A stretch of DNA of 64,000 nt from Streptomyces parvus (GTDB lineage Bacteria; Actinomycetota; Actinomycetes; Streptomycetales; Streptomycetaceae), in contig NZ_CP135079.1 of assembly GCF_032121415.1 (NCBI RefSeq), forward strand, positions 4,588,001 to 4,652,000. The letters are read 5' to 3'. How positions within the stretch are numbered: the stretch's first letter is position 1; every line of letters starts with the position of its first letter. The translations under genes were made by a program, and so were the position numbers. This document shows positions 28,845-38,385 of the stretch, piece by piece. The notes under the pieces are model-generated. The model saw nothing but the letters and a program-made list of their open reading frames with translations. It was not told the origin of the DNA and did not search any database.

Positions 28845-30039
28845 CCGCGACAGGAACGCGGGGACCGGCGAGGGCGCGGCCGGCTCCACCCTCCTCGCCA
28901 AGGCGCGCGAGGACGCGGCCGCCCCCTACGCCGAGGGAGACCCGATCCTCCAGGTGCGCGGCCTCGCCAAGCACTACCCGCTCACCCAGGGCATCCTCTT
29001 CAAGCGGCAGATCGGCGCCGTCAGGGCTGTCGACGGCGTCGACTTCGACCTGTACGCGGGCGAGACGCTGGGCATCGTGGGGGAGTCGGGCTGCGGCAAG
29101 TCCACCGTCGCCAAGATGCTCGTCCACCTGGAACGCCCCACCGCCGGGGCGATCCGCTACAAGGGCGAGGACATCTCCAAGCTGTCCGGGCGGGCGCTGA
29201 AGGCGGTGCGCCGCAACATCCAGATGGTGTTCCAGGACCCGTACACCTCGCTGAACCCCCGGATGACGGTCGGCGACATCATCGGGGAGCCCTACGAGAT
29301 CCACCCCGAGGTCGCCCCGAAGGGCAGCCGCCGCCAGAAGGTGCAGGACCTGCTGGACGTCGTCGGGCTCAACCCGGAGTACATCAACCGCTATCCGCAC
29401 CAGTTCTCCGGCGGCCAGCGCCAGCGCATCGGCATCGCGCGCGGTCTCGCGCTCAACCCGGAGATCATCGTCGCCGACGAACCGGTCTCCGCGCTCGACG
29501 TCTCCGTCCAGGCCCAGGTGGTCAACCTGCTGGACCGGCTCCAGGCGGAGTTCAACCTCAGCTTCGTCTTCATCGCGCACGACCTGTCCATCGTCCGGCA
29601 CATCTCCGACCGGGTCGGCGTGATGTACCTGGGCCGGATCGTGGAGATCGGCTCCGACGCGGAGATCTACGACCACCCCACCCACCCGTACACCCAGGCG
29701 CTGCTGTCCGCCGTCCCCGTCCCGGACCCGACCGCCCGCGAGCACCGGGAGAGGATCATCCTGCACGGCGACGTCCCCTCGCCCGCCAACATCCCCTCCG
29801 GCTGCCGCTTCCGCACCCGCTGCTGGAAGGCGCAGGAGCGGTGCGAACTGGAGGTCCCGCTGCTGGCGGTCCCCGCGGAGTTCCGGCTCGTCGACACCCC
29901 GGCCCGGCACGACTCGGCGTGCCACTTCGCGGAGGAGAAGCGCGTGGTGCCTCCGGAGGCCGAGCGGGAGGTCCCGGGGCCCGCGGAGGCCCCGGGGGAC
30001 GGGGAGATCTCCGAGTCCGGGAAGGACGAAACGTCATGA
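28834..30039 (+). CDS. peptide ABC transporter ATPase, OppF/DppF type (operon 2)
   Basis: ATPase of 401 residues, last gene of operon 2. Walker A GESGCGKST, FSGGQRQR, IIVADEPVSALD and the Cys motif GCRFRTRCWKAQERC are intact. A Pro/Glu-rich C-terminal tail of about 35 residues is not present in the operon 1 copy. No clear terminator is seen in the next 190 bases, so read-through to the following membrane-protein gene is possible. Confidence 0.95.
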   Translation: MHADRDRNAGTGEGAAGSTLLAKAREDAAAPYAEGDPILQVRGLAKHYPLTQGILFKRQIGAVRAVDGVDFDLYAGETLGIVGESGCGKSTVAKMLVHLERPTAGAIRYKGEDISKLSGRALKAVRRNIQMVFQDPYTSLNPRMTVGDIIGEPYEIHPEVAPKGSRRQKVQDLLDVVGLNPEYINRYPHQFSGGQRQRIGIARGLALNPEIIVADEPVSALDVSVQAQVVNLLDRLQAEFNLSFVFIAHDLSIVRHISDRVGVMYLGRIVEIGSDAEIYDHPTHPYTQALLSAVPVPDPTAREHRERIILHGDVPSPANIPSGCRFRTRCWKAQERCELEVPLLAVPAEFRLVDTPARHDSACHFAEEKRVVPPEAEREVPGPAEAPGDGEISESGKDETS

Positions 30040-30228
30040 ACCGGCGTCAGCACCGTTAACAAGCAGGCAACTCCGCCGTCGCCGCTCCGATATACGAACG
30101 CCCCATGCTGAACAGCGTACGGCCGTGCGGGTGCCGTGGTCCGGCCGGAGCGTCGTCCTGGCGCTCCGGCCGGTCGCCCGCCGACACCGTCCCGCCCCGC
30201 ACCCGCCCTTGTTCATCCGTTCGGGGCA

Positions 30229-31311
30229 ATGGAGTATCAGCGGGTGACACTTACCCGGGGAGCGAGAATCACCGGCGCCGTTCTATGCGCGGTGCTGGCA
30301 CTGATGGCCGTGGCCTGGATCGGGCGGGACCTCCGGGCCGCCGGCGGACCGGGGCCGGTCTGGGAGTACTGGTCGGGCACCGCGAGCCTCCGGGACGTGG
30401 TGCGGCCCACCACCACCTCCACCAGCCTCGTCCTGCTGCTGGCCTACGCCGCCGCCGCTGTGGCGGCACTCCGCTCCGCCTCCGCCGCTTCGGTCCTGAT
30501 CGTCACCGGCGTCATCACCTTCGTCCTGCGGCTGCCCGGTGTCTGGCTCGTCTCCGACGCCCCGGCCCCGGAAGAGCTCCGCGACCGGGCGCTGCTCACC
30601 ACGTACGCCGCGCTGGCGGCCGGGCTCGCCCTGGTCGTCGCGGGGGTGGCAGGCCGCCGTCCCGTGCCCCAGGGCGAGGAGCGCCCGGCGGGTCCGGGGC
30701 GGGGCGCGGGGGTGGCCGTCTTCCTGCTCCTCGGTCTCCAGGCGGTGGTCTTCACCGCCTGGGAGATCCGGCAGCCGTTCGTCTTCCCGCCCGGGTTCTA
30801 TCCCGAGTGGTTCATCGGCGGGGCGCCCCTGAACACCCCGCTCATCGAGGGGCCGCCCGGCTGGGTCACCGCGACGATCATCCTGATGTCCCTGGTGGCG
30901 GCCCTCGGCGCGGTCGGCGGGGCGGCCCTCGCGCGACCGCTCGGCCTGATCGCGGGCGGGTTCGTCCTCGCCTCCGGCGCGCTGGGCCTGGCGCGCATCA
31001 TCCACTTCGAGCTGTACGAGCGGTTCACCGACCTCGACATCGAGGGGCAGCTCACCCTGCTGAGCCAGGTCTGCTCGCTCCTCGTCGGGCCCGTCGTGAT
31101 CCTCCTGCTCGCCCGCAAGGGCGCCGAGCGGGCCCCCGGCGGCACCGCGGGCCCCTGGGGCGGCCCGAACTCCTGGGGCGGCGGCTGGGGCACCCCGGCA
31201 CCCGGTCAGCCCGGACCGCAGGGCTACCAGCCGCCGCAGGCCCCCGGTTTCGGGCCTCCGCCGGGCGGCGGCTTCGGGCCCCCGCCCTCGTCCCCGCCGC
31301 CCCGCTGGTGA
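30229..31311 (+). CDS. membrane protein with Pro/Gly-rich C-terminal tail
   Basis: Unrecognised integral membrane protein of about 360 residues. Roughly seven hydrophobic segments cover residues 10-300. The last 60 residues are a low-complexity Gly/Pro/Gln tail (repeated GFGPPP), probably cytoplasmic and disordered. The start is ATG 30229 or, with GGAG 9 bases before it, GTG 30244. The frame is open further upstream to about 30136 without a better site. It is convergent with the peptidase gene. Function unknown. Confidence 0.75.
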   Translation: MEYQRVTLTRGARITGAVLCAVLALMAVAWIGRDLRAAGGPGPVWEYWSGTASLRDVVRPTTTSTSLVLLLAYAAAAVAALRSASAASVLIVTGVITFVLRLPGVWLVSDAPAPEELRDRALLTTYAALAAGLALVVAGVAGRRPVPQGEERPAGPGRGAGVAVFLLLGLQAVVFTAWEIRQPFVFPPGFYPEWFIGGAPLNTPLIEGPPGWVTATIILMSLVAALGAVGGAALARPLGLIAGGFVLASGALGLARIIHFELYERFTDLDIEGQLTLLSQVCSLLVGPVVILLLARKGAERAPGGTAGPWGGPNSWGGGWGTPAPGQPGPQGYQPPQAPGFGPPPGGGFGPPPSSPPPRW

Positions 31312-31341
31312 ACCGGGGGCGGACGGGGAGGGACGGGCGGC

Positions 31342-33468
31342 TCAGGCGCCGGTCAGCCCCAGCGACCGCTTGAGGAAGTCCACCTGGAGCAGGAGCAGGT
31401 TCTCCGCGACCTGCTCCTGCGGCGTCATGTGCGTCACCCCGCTCAGCGGCAGCACCTCGTGCGGCCGCCCGGCCGCCAGCAGCGCCGAGGACAGCCGCAG
31501 CGCGTGCGCGACCACGACGTTGTCGTCGGCCAGACCGTGCACGATCATCATCGGCCGGGCCTCGTCGGCGGCCTCGGAGAGACCGTCGTCGGTGAGCAGC
31601 GAGTTGTACGCGTACACCTCCGGCTGCGTGGCCGGGTCACCGAGATAGCGCTCGGTGTAGTGGGTGTCGTACAGCCGCTGGTCCGTCACCGGGGCGCCCA
31701 CGACCGCCGCGTGGAAGACGTCGGGCCGCCGCAGCACGGCGAGCCCCGCCAGGTAACCGCCGAAGGACCAGCCCCGGATCGCCACCCGGGACAGATCGAG
31801 CGGGAACCGGTCCGCCAGCCCGTGCAACGCCTCCACCTGGTCCTCCATGGTCCGCACGAGGTTGTCCCGTACCGCCTTCTCCCAGGCCGGCGAGCGGCCC
31901 GGCGCGCCCCGCCCGTCCGCCACGACCACCGCGAAGCCCTGGTCCGCGAACCACTGCGAGGTCAGGTGCGGGTTGTGGGCGGCGACCACGCGGCGGCCGT
32001 GCGGCCCGCCGTACGGATCCATCAGGACCGGAAGGGGACCGTCCGACTCCTGGTAGTCCGACGGAAGCAGAACGGCGCACGGAATGCGTCGTGCGCCCCC
32101 CTCGGTGAGCGTCACGCGGGCGGAGAGCACCGGCTCCTGGGCGTGGCTCGCGATGCGGACCAGCCGCTTGCCGTCCCGCACGACCCACGCGGCGGTTCCG
32201 GGCTCCTCGGGCACGGCCGAGACCACCACCGACAGAGCGCCCGAGCGGACCGCGGAGTGCACACCCACCCCTTCGGAAATCCGCTCGATTCCCAGCTCAT
32301 TGACCCGGTACACATGGATCTGTCCGATCTCCGGTTCGACCGCGTCCTCACCGGCCACCGCCGAGACCAGGATGTCCGACTCCCCGATGTCCAGCACCGC
32401 CTGGACGTGCAGCTGCGACCCGGTGAGCGGCCGGTCCCCGACCGCCAGCACCCGCGCCCCGCCCTCGTCGGCGATCCGCACCAGCCGCCCGTCCGGCGCC
32501 CACGCCGGCACGCCGGGGAAGAGATCCAGCCAGACCGGGTCCTCGTCGACATGGACGATCCGGGTCGCACCGGTCTCCGGATCCACCGCCAGATACCGCT
32601 GACTGCGCTGGTCACGGGCCTGCACCAGGAGCAGCGGAGCGCCCGCGGACGACCAGTGCACCTGGGCCAGGTAGGGGAACGCCTCCCGGTCCCAGAGCAC
32701 TTCGGTACGGTCCCCCTCCAGGTCCATGACGAAGAGCCGCACCTCGGCGTTGGGCGTCCCCGCCGCCGGGTAGGCCACCTCGGCCGGCTTGCGCTCGGGG
32801 TGCGCAGGATCGGCGATGTACCACCGCTGAACGGGGCTCTCGTCGGCCCGCGCGACCAGCAGCCGGTCCGACTCGGGCGACCACCAGAAACCCCGGTAGC
32901 GGTGCATCTCCTCGGCCGCGATGAACTCGGCCAGACCATAGGTGACCTGGGAGTCCTCCGGCTCGGCCAGCGCCCGGTCGCCCTCGCCCGACGCGTCCAC
33001 CACCCGCAGCGCGCCCTTGGCCACGTACGCGATGCGCCGGCCGTCGGGGGACGGGCGGGGGTCGATCACCGGGCCCGGCACCGGCAGCGCCCGCGCGGTC
33101 CCGGCCCGCAGCTCGGCCACGTACACCTTTCCGGACAGCGCGAACGCGGCCAACTCCGCCGCCGCGTCCACCGCGTAGGAGACGATCCCCGACGAGCCCT
33201 CCCGGGTCCGCTCCCGCCGGGCCCGCTCCTGCGCCGACAGCTTCTCCGCCGAACCGCCCAGCAGGACCTCGGGATCGGCGGCGATCCGCTCCTCGCCGGT
33301 CGCCGGGTCGAGCACCCAGAGCCGGGTGGTCCGGTCCGTTCCGGAGGTGGACCTGAGGAAGATCACACGTGTCTCATCCGGTGAGACGGTGAAGGCGCGA
33401 GGTGCGCCGAGAGTGAAGCGCTGGGTCCGGGCGTGCTGGCGGGGAAAGGACAGCTTCTGCGAGGTCAT
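31342..33468 (-). CDS. S9 family dipeptidyl peptidase (DPP IV type)
   Basis: Serine peptidase of 708 residues. An N-terminal beta-propeller (about 30-450) carries the double-Glu motif EFIAAEEMHRYRGFWW, which in DPP IV binds the substrate amino terminus. The C-terminal alpha/beta hydrolase has catalytic Ser in GWSFGGYLAG, Asp in HGLADDNV and His in GVTHMTPQE. It should release dipeptides from peptide N termini, favouring Pro or Ala at P1. It has no signal peptide, so it is cytoplasmic and a fitting partner for the peptide importers encoded upstream. Confidence 0.93.
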   Translation of the reverse strand: MTSQKLSFPRQHARTQRFTLGAPRAFTVSPDETRVIFLRSTSGTDRTTRLWVLDPATGEERIAADPEVLLGGSAEKLSAQERARRERTREGSSGIVSYAVDAAAELAAFALSGKVYVAELRAGTARALPVPGPVIDPRPSPDGRRIAYVAKGALRVVDASGEGDRALAEPEDSQVTYGLAEFIAAEEMHRYRGFWWSPESDRLLVARADESPVQRWYIADPAHPERKPAEVAYPAAGTPNAEVRLFVMDLEGDRTEVLWDREAFPYLAQVHWSSAGAPLLLVQARDQRSQRYLAVDPETGATRIVHVDEDPVWLDLFPGVPAWAPDGRLVRIADEGGARVLAVGDRPLTGSQLHVQAVLDIGESDILVSAVAGEDAVEPEIGQIHVYRVNELGIERISEGVGVHSAVRSGALSVVVSAVPEEPGTAAWVVRDGKRLVRIASHAQEPVLSARVTLTEGGARRIPCAVLLPSDYQESDGPLPVLMDPYGGPHGRRVVAAHNPHLTSQWFADQGFAVVVADGRGAPGRSPAWEKAVRDNLVRTMEDQVEALHGLADRFPLDLSRVAIRGWSFGGYLAGLAVLRRPDVFHAAVVGAPVTDQRLYDTHYTERYLGDPATQPEVYAYNSLLTDDGLSEAADEARPMMIVHGLADDNVVVAHALRLSSALLAAGRPHEVLPLSGVTHMTPQEQVAENLLLLQVDFLKRSLGLTGA

Positions 33469-33650
33469 GGCTCTGAACCTAGCCCCGAACTCGGCCGCGC
33501 GGCACGGTTCGTGCGCCCCTCGTGCTGCTGTGCCCCGATCAATGCGTTGGCACGGAAAGTTATGATCCGTAGCGCTCGGTGGGTAGGAACCTGCTGACTC
33601 CGCGTACCCCCATTCCGACCGTCCGAACGTACCGATGGAGGTGAACCGCC

Positions 33651-33845
33651 GTGGCGCTCTCGATTTCGGCGGTAGTGCTGCTGGCGATCATCGTCTTCCT
33701 GCTGATCCGGAAATCCGGACTGAAGGGAGGGCACGCGGTGGTCTGCATGCTGCTCGGGTTCTACATCGCGAGCTCGTCCATCGCACCGACCATCTCCGAC
33801 CTGACGACCAACGTGGCGGGAATGATCAGCAGCATCAAGTTCTGA
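33651..33845 (+). CDS. small membrane protein, 64 residues
   Basis: Short protein with two hydrophobic helices (residues 4-19 and about 28-45) joined by RKSGLKGG. The GTG start is well supported by GATGGAGGTGAA about 8 bases upstream. It lies in the divergent gap after the peptidase start and about 85 bases before mshB. No family function is known; the strong ribosome site and membrane pattern support it as real. Confidence 0.75.
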   Translation: MALSISAVVLLAIIVFLLIRKSGLKGGHAVVCMLLGFYIASSSIAPTISDLTTNVAGMISSIKF

Positions 33846-33929
33846 CGCGGGCGGCGGCCGGCGACCGGCGGCGGGCGGGCGCGGGGGCGCGGGGGCACGG
33901 GGGGCCTCCGGGCTCGTAGGGTGGTCCCC

Positions 33930-34832
33930 ATGAAGGACCTCCCCGCCCGCCGTCTGCTGCTCGTGCACGCGCACCCCGACGACGAGTCGATCAACAACGG
34001 CGCCACCATGGCCAGGTACGCGGCCGAGGGCGCCCACGTCACCCTGGTGACGTGCACGCTCGGCGAGGAGGGCGAGGTCATCCCGCCCGCGCTCGCCCGC
34101 CTCACCGCCGACCGGGACGACGCGCTGGGCCCCCACCGCGTCGGTGAGCTGGCCGCGGCGATGCAGGAGCTCGGCATCACCGACCACCGCTTCCTCGGCG
34201 GCGCGGGGCGCTACCGGGACTCCGGCATGATGGGCGCCGAACAGAACGGCCGCCCCGGCTCCTTCTGGTCCACCCCGGTGGACGAGGCGGCCGCCCATCT
34301 CGTCGAGGTGATCCGCGAGGTCCGCCCGCAGGTCCTGATCACCTACGACCCGGACGGCGGCTACGGCCACCCCGACCACATCCAGGCCCACCGCGTCGCG
34401 ATGCGCGCCGCCGACCTGGCCGCCGACCCGGCGCACGGCTCCGGCACACCGCACACCATCGCCAAGATCTACTGGAACCGGGTGGAGCGCGAGGTGCTGG
34501 AAGCCGCCTTCGACCGGTTGCGCACCACCGCGCCCGACGCCTTCCCCGGCATCGCCGCCGTGGCCGACGTCCCGGGCGTGACCGAAGCGGAGCAGATCAC
34601 CGCGGAGATCGACGGATCGGCGTACGCCGGGGCGAAGTCGGCGGCGATGCGCGCCCACGCCACCCAGATCGCGGTCGACGGCCCCTTCTTCGCCCTCTCC
34701 AACGACCTCGGCCAGCCCATGCTGACGACCGAGTGCTACCAACTGGTGCGCGGCGTCCGCGGCGTGGCCGGACCGGAGCGCGAGAGCGACCTGTTCGCGG
34801 GCGTACCGGACACCGAGGGAGGCACGGCATGA
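33930..34832 (+). CDS. mshB: mycothiol deacetylase MshB
   Basis: Zinc-dependent N-acetyl-GlcN-Ins deacetylase of 300 residues for mycothiol synthesis, the main low-molecular-weight thiol of actinobacteria. PIG-L/LmbE family motifs are intact: HAHPDDES (zinc His and Asp, with the catalytic Asp) near residue 15, and GYGHPDHIQAHR with the third zinc His. TCTLGEEGEV is also typical. The ATG at 33930 is preferred to the GTG at 33921. It overlaps the next gene by 4 bases (ATGA). Confidence 0.96.
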   Translation: MKDLPARRLLLVHAHPDDESINNGATMARYAAEGAHVTLVTCTLGEEGEVIPPALARLTADRDDALGPHRVGELAAAMQELGITDHRFLGGAGRYRDSGMMGAEQNGRPGSFWSTPVDEAAAHLVEVIREVRPQVLITYDPDGGYGHPDHIQAHRVAMRAADLAADPAHGSGTPHTIAKIYWNRVEREVLEAAFDRLRTTAPDAFPGIAAVADVPGVTEAEQITAEIDGSAYAGAKSAAMRAHATQIAVDGPFFALSNDLGQPMLTTECYQLVRGVRGVAGPERESDLFAGVPDTEGGTA

Positions 34833-35302
34833 GCGGCACTCCCAAGAAGGCCCGCGGCCGCGCGGACTCCTCGCACGCGCCGCGGCGGAACGCCCCGCCC
34901 CGGCAGCCCGAGCCCATCGGATTCGCAGCCCGGCCGAACCCGGCCCGGATCGCCGCCTACTTGGGCCTCGCGGTCCTCGGCGCGCTCGTCGCCCTCGCCG
35001 GAACCCTCGTCCAAGCGGCCTGGTTCCCGGGTGGGTTGATCGTCGCCCTGGTGGGCTCGGCGGGCCTCTTCTACGGCGGCCGGATCCTGACCCGCACCCA
35101 GATCGGCGCGCTCGCCCCGGCGGCCGGCTGGTTCATCACGGTGTTCCTTCTGCTGAGCGGCCGGCCGGAGGGCGACTACGTCTTCGGCGACGAACTCGGC
35201 CTGGTGCTCTTCATGCTCGGCGGGACGGCCGTCGCTGTGATGTGCGCCACCACCTCGAAAGTGCCGCAATCAGCCATCCACAGCGGCCGGTCCGGTACGT
35301 GA
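34829..35302 (+). CDS. small multi-pass membrane protein coupled to mshB
   Basis: Membrane protein of 157 residues. A basic, Pro-rich N terminus of about 40 residues is followed by four hydrophobic segments. It probably belongs to the family usually named DUF6113 in Streptomyces, though I cannot confirm this. GAGGGAGGCACGGC precedes the ATG, which overlaps the mshB stop. The coupling suggests joint expression but no defined role. Confidence 0.8.
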   Translation: MSGTPKKARGRADSSHAPRRNAPPRQPEPIGFAARPNPARIAAYLGLAVLGALVALAGTLVQAAWFPGGLIVALVGSAGLFYGGRILTRTQIGALAPAAGWFITVFLLLSGRPEGDYVFGDELGLVLFMLGGTAVAVMCATTSKVPQSAIHSGRSGT

Positions 35303-35477
35303 AGTGCCAAGTCCGGGTCCCGAACGACCCCCACAGGTGTGAGGCACGGGTGGAGGTTTCACCCGGTCGCGGAGTGTCCGACGGCGGCGGCCAGTATGGT
35401 GGTGCGCGCGCCGAGCCGTCCCCTGGCCTGCGGCATGGGGGAAGTACGGGCGGCGGAGCCAATCGGGAGAACCTGCC

Positions 35478-37613
35478 TTGAGTCGTGAAACTGACAGTTC
35501 GTCCTCCGGGCCCCAGGGCCGCGGCGGAGCCGCGTACCCCTCGGGTACGCCGCCGTACGGATCCCGCCAGTATCCGTCGCTCCACCCGTCGCAGGACGGC
35601 TCTGACGAGAACCCGGAATCCGTGGATCCGCCCCGGCCCGAGGAACCGAAGACCGAGACGACGCTGACGACGCGCATCCGGATCAACATCCCCGGCTCGC
35701 GTCCCATCCCGCCGGTCGTCATGCGTACGCCGATGGCGGAGAGCGACATCTCCGGCGGCGGCCGTTCCGACGCGGAGCGCACCGGCGCGACCCCGCGCCC
35801 CGGCACGCCGCCGACCGCACCGGGGCGAGGTGCGAGCGCGAGCGCCGGCGCCGCGTCCTCGGACCGTTCCGGCGGCCCGACCACCGGCTCGAACGGCGGC
35901 GCGCCCGCGGACCGGTCCCGGGACGGCGGCCCGGCCGCCGGCCCGACGCCCGCCGAGAAGCCGGCCCGGGAGAAGAGCGGCAGCGACTGGTTCGCCCCGC
36001 GCAAGGCCCCGGGGGCCGGACCGGCCGCAGCCGCCCAGGGCACCGGTGCGCCCGGCGGCGCGGGCAGCCAGGGCGGTCCGGCCTCCGGTGGCCCCGGCGG
36101 TCCCGGTGGTGCGTCCGACGGCGGCGCGGGTCCCTCGCGCCCCGATCTGCCGTACTTCTCGGACGCCCCGGAGTCCGGCGGCGGCCCGGGCGCGCCCGGC
36201 TCGGCCCGCAGCGCGCTCGACAGCTACGGCACCGAGCCCCCCGGCGGCGGCCCGCGTGCCACCCCCGGCACCGGAGCGCGTACGCCCGGCCCGTCCGGCC
36301 CCACCACGGGACCGGTCACCGGCGCCTCCTCGCTGACCCCGAACCTCGACGGCGTCCCGGGCCTCGCCGGCCCCGGCCCCATGGTCCCGGGCACCCCCGG
36401 CGGGGCCCCGCCCCGGATGTCCGACGACACCGCGATCCTCACGCCGCAGGCCCCCGCGCCCGAACCCGGCGGCCATGTCTCGGGCGACACGCTGACGAGC
36501 GGCATCCCCGTGGTGCCCAGCGAGCCCCGCGCCACGTTCCCGGGCGGGCCGGGCGCCCCGGTGACCGGTCACGGCGGGCCGGGCGGACCGGGTGTTCCCA
36601 CGCCGGGGCCCGCGGCTCCGCGTCCCGCACCGAAGGCCGCGGCCCCCACCGCCGCCCCCGCGAAGAAGGGCCGCTCCAAGCTGGTCCTGCTCGGGGTGGC
36701 CGCGGTCGTGCTGCTCGGCATCGCGTACGGGGCGGGGCTCCTGCTGAACCACGCCGAGGTCCCCAAGGGCACCACGGTGCTCGGTGTCGACATCGGCGGC
36801 GGCACGAAGGAAGAGGCGGTCACCAAGCTCGAAGCCGCCCTCGGTGAGCGGGCCAAGAAGCCTCTGACGCTGTCCGTGGACGGCAAGGCGGAGAAGCTCG
36901 ACCCCGAGAAGGCCGGTCTCACCCTGGACAGCCAGGAGACCGTGCGCGGCGCGGCGGGCAGCGACTACAACCCCGTCTCGGTGATCGGTTCGCTGTTCGG
37001 CGGGGAGCGCCCCGCCGACCCGGTGATCCCGGTCGACGAGGAGAAGCTCGGCGTGGCGCTGACCGACCTGGCGGGCGCTTCCGGCTCGGCCAACGACGGC
37101 ACCATCCGCTTCGAGCCGAACAAGGCCGTGGCCGTGCCGGGCAAGCCGGGCAAGAGGCTGGACGCCGGCCAGTCCCTGATCTCGGTCCGGGACGCCTACC
37201 GCGCCCAGGTCCAGACCGGGCAGGCCAAGGTGGTCGAACTCCCGGTCACCACCAGCGAACCCACCATCACCCAGGCCGAACTGGACCGGGCGATGAAGGA
37301 GTTCGCCGAGCCCGCGATGTCCGGTCTGATCACCATCAAGGCCGGTCCCAAGCAGATCCAGTTCGGCCCGGCCCGGTCGCTGCCGCAGATCCTGTCCATG
37401 AAGCCGGTCGACGGCCGACTGGTCGACGTCTACGACAAGAAGGCGATCGACACGCTCCTGGACGGCGTCTTCGACGGCATCACGGCCGTCAAGGCCGACG
37501 GGAAGAAGCACCAGGTCGGCCCGGACGACGTGGCCCAGGCGATGAAGACCGCCCTGACCGGGAAGACCCCGGCCGAGCGCACGGTCACCATCAACCTGAC
37601 CGGCGAGGGCTGA
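35478..37613 (+). CDS. large Pro/Gly-rich membrane-anchored protein with VanW-type peptidoglycan-binding domains
   Basis: Envelope protein of 711 residues with a TTG start. Residues 1-390 are low-complexity Pro/Gly/Ala/Ser and presumably cytoplasmic and disordered. One membrane segment (RSKLVLLGVAAVVLLGIAYG, about 397-416) follows. The extracytoplasmic part has two repeats of the PG_binding_4/VanW-associated type (GTTVLGVDIGGGTKEEAVTKL ... and a second copy near 560-690). It likely contacts peptidoglycan or a cell-wall enzyme. No catalytic motif (such as an L,D-transpeptidase Cys) is seen. It is followed by a terminator. Confidence 0.82.
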   Translation: MSRETDSSSSGPQGRGGAAYPSGTPPYGSRQYPSLHPSQDGSDENPESVDPPRPEEPKTETTLTTRIRINIPGSRPIPPVVMRTPMAESDISGGGRSDAERTGATPRPGTPPTAPGRGASASAGAASSDRSGGPTTGSNGGAPADRSRDGGPAAGPTPAEKPAREKSGSDWFAPRKAPGAGPAAAAQGTGAPGGAGSQGGPASGGPGGPGGASDGGAGPSRPDLPYFSDAPESGGGPGAPGSARSALDSYGTEPPGGGPRATPGTGARTPGPSGPTTGPVTGASSLTPNLDGVPGLAGPGPMVPGTPGGAPPRMSDDTAILTPQAPAPEPGGHVSGDTLTSGIPVVPSEPRATFPGGPGAPVTGHGGPGGPGVPTPGPAAPRPAPKAAAPTAAPAKKGRSKLVLLGVAAVVLLGIAYGAGLLLNHAEVPKGTTVLGVDIGGGTKEEAVTKLEAALGERAKKPLTLSVDGKAEKLDPEKAGLTLDSQETVRGAAGSDYNPVSVIGSLFGGERPADPVIPVDEEKLGVALTDLAGASGSANDGTIRFEPNKAVAVPGKPGKRLDAGQSLISVRDAYRAQVQTGQAKVVELPVTTSEPTITQAELDRAMKEFAEPAMSGLITIKAGPKQIQFGPARSLPQILSMKPVDGRLVDVYDKKAIDTLLDGVFDGITAVKADGKKHQVGPDDVAQAMKTALTGKTPAERTVTINLTGEG

Positions 37614-37654
37614 GCCCCGGCACCGGCCGCTTCGGCGGGGCGAGCACAGCGAAA

Positions 37655-37687
37655 CGGGGCCCGGCGCTCACCAGCAGCCGGGCCCCG
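37655..37687 (+). terminator. terminator hairpin
   Basis: Perfect 11-bp arms (CGGGGCCCGGC/GCCGGGCCCCG) with an 11-base loop, 42 bases past the stop of the VanW-domain gene. Confidence 0.75.
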
Positions 37688-37833
37688 CTTCCGTACCCTC
37701 CCTCGGCCGGAGAGGACCAAGCTGCCGGACCGAGTCGTTCGACGGCAACGCGACGCAGAACTTCTGGCGTTCGGCGGTGCCTGGTCGTGGTGGTGGACAG
37801 GCGGACGTACCGCGCGCGGGGGACCATGGAGCC

Positions 37834-38340
37834 ATGGGTTCCCCCGCCGGTCCGGAACGCCCGCCCCGCGAAGCCGATCAGATCAAGGTCTGGTTCCGCG
37901 TGGCGCCGCGCGAGGACGGGCCGCCGCCGTACGGGACGGAGGGGCTGTGGGCGACACGGCTCGGCCCGGACACCGCGCGGGTGGACAACGTGCCCTTCCT
38001 CCGGGACGGGGTCGCCGAGGGCGAGACCGTACGGTTCCGGACGGACGACGACGGCGTGCACTGGGCCGTCGGCCGGGTGGCGGACTCGGGCAACTGCACG
38101 GTCCGGGTGCTGCCCGTGCCGGACGGTCCGCTCGGACAGGACGTACGGGCCGTGCACGAGCGGCTCGCCGGGTTCGGGCTCACGGGCGAGGTCTTCAGCG
38201 CCGATTTCCCGCTGGTCGCCCTGACCGTCCCCGGCGGCGCGGACCTGCACGGGGTGAAGGCGCTGCTCGCCCGGGGCCGGGACGAGGGCTGGTGGCACTT
38301 CGAGGTCTCGTGCGTCACGGATGCCTGGCGGGCGGCGTAG
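37834..38340 (+). CDS. DUF4265-type protein
   Basis: Soluble protein of 168 residues resembling the DUF4265 family (KVWFRVAPREDGPPPYGTEGLWA ... VDNVPFL ... FRTDDDGVHW). Function unknown. The frame opens at 37777, and the ATG at 37834 is the most natural start, although its GGAG is very close. It is single and convergent with the acetyltransferase gene. Confidence 0.75.
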   Translation: MGSPAGPERPPREADQIKVWFRVAPREDGPPPYGTEGLWATRLGPDTARVDNVPFLRDGVAEGETVRFRTDDDGVHWAVGRVADSGNCTVRVLPVPDGPLGQDVRAVHERLAGFGLTGEVFSADFPLVALTVPGGADLHGVKALLARGRDEGWWHFEVSCVTDAWRAA

Positions 38341-38385
38341 CACGCGGGTGCGGGGCGCGTCCACGGGCGGGGGAGCGCCGGTGGG

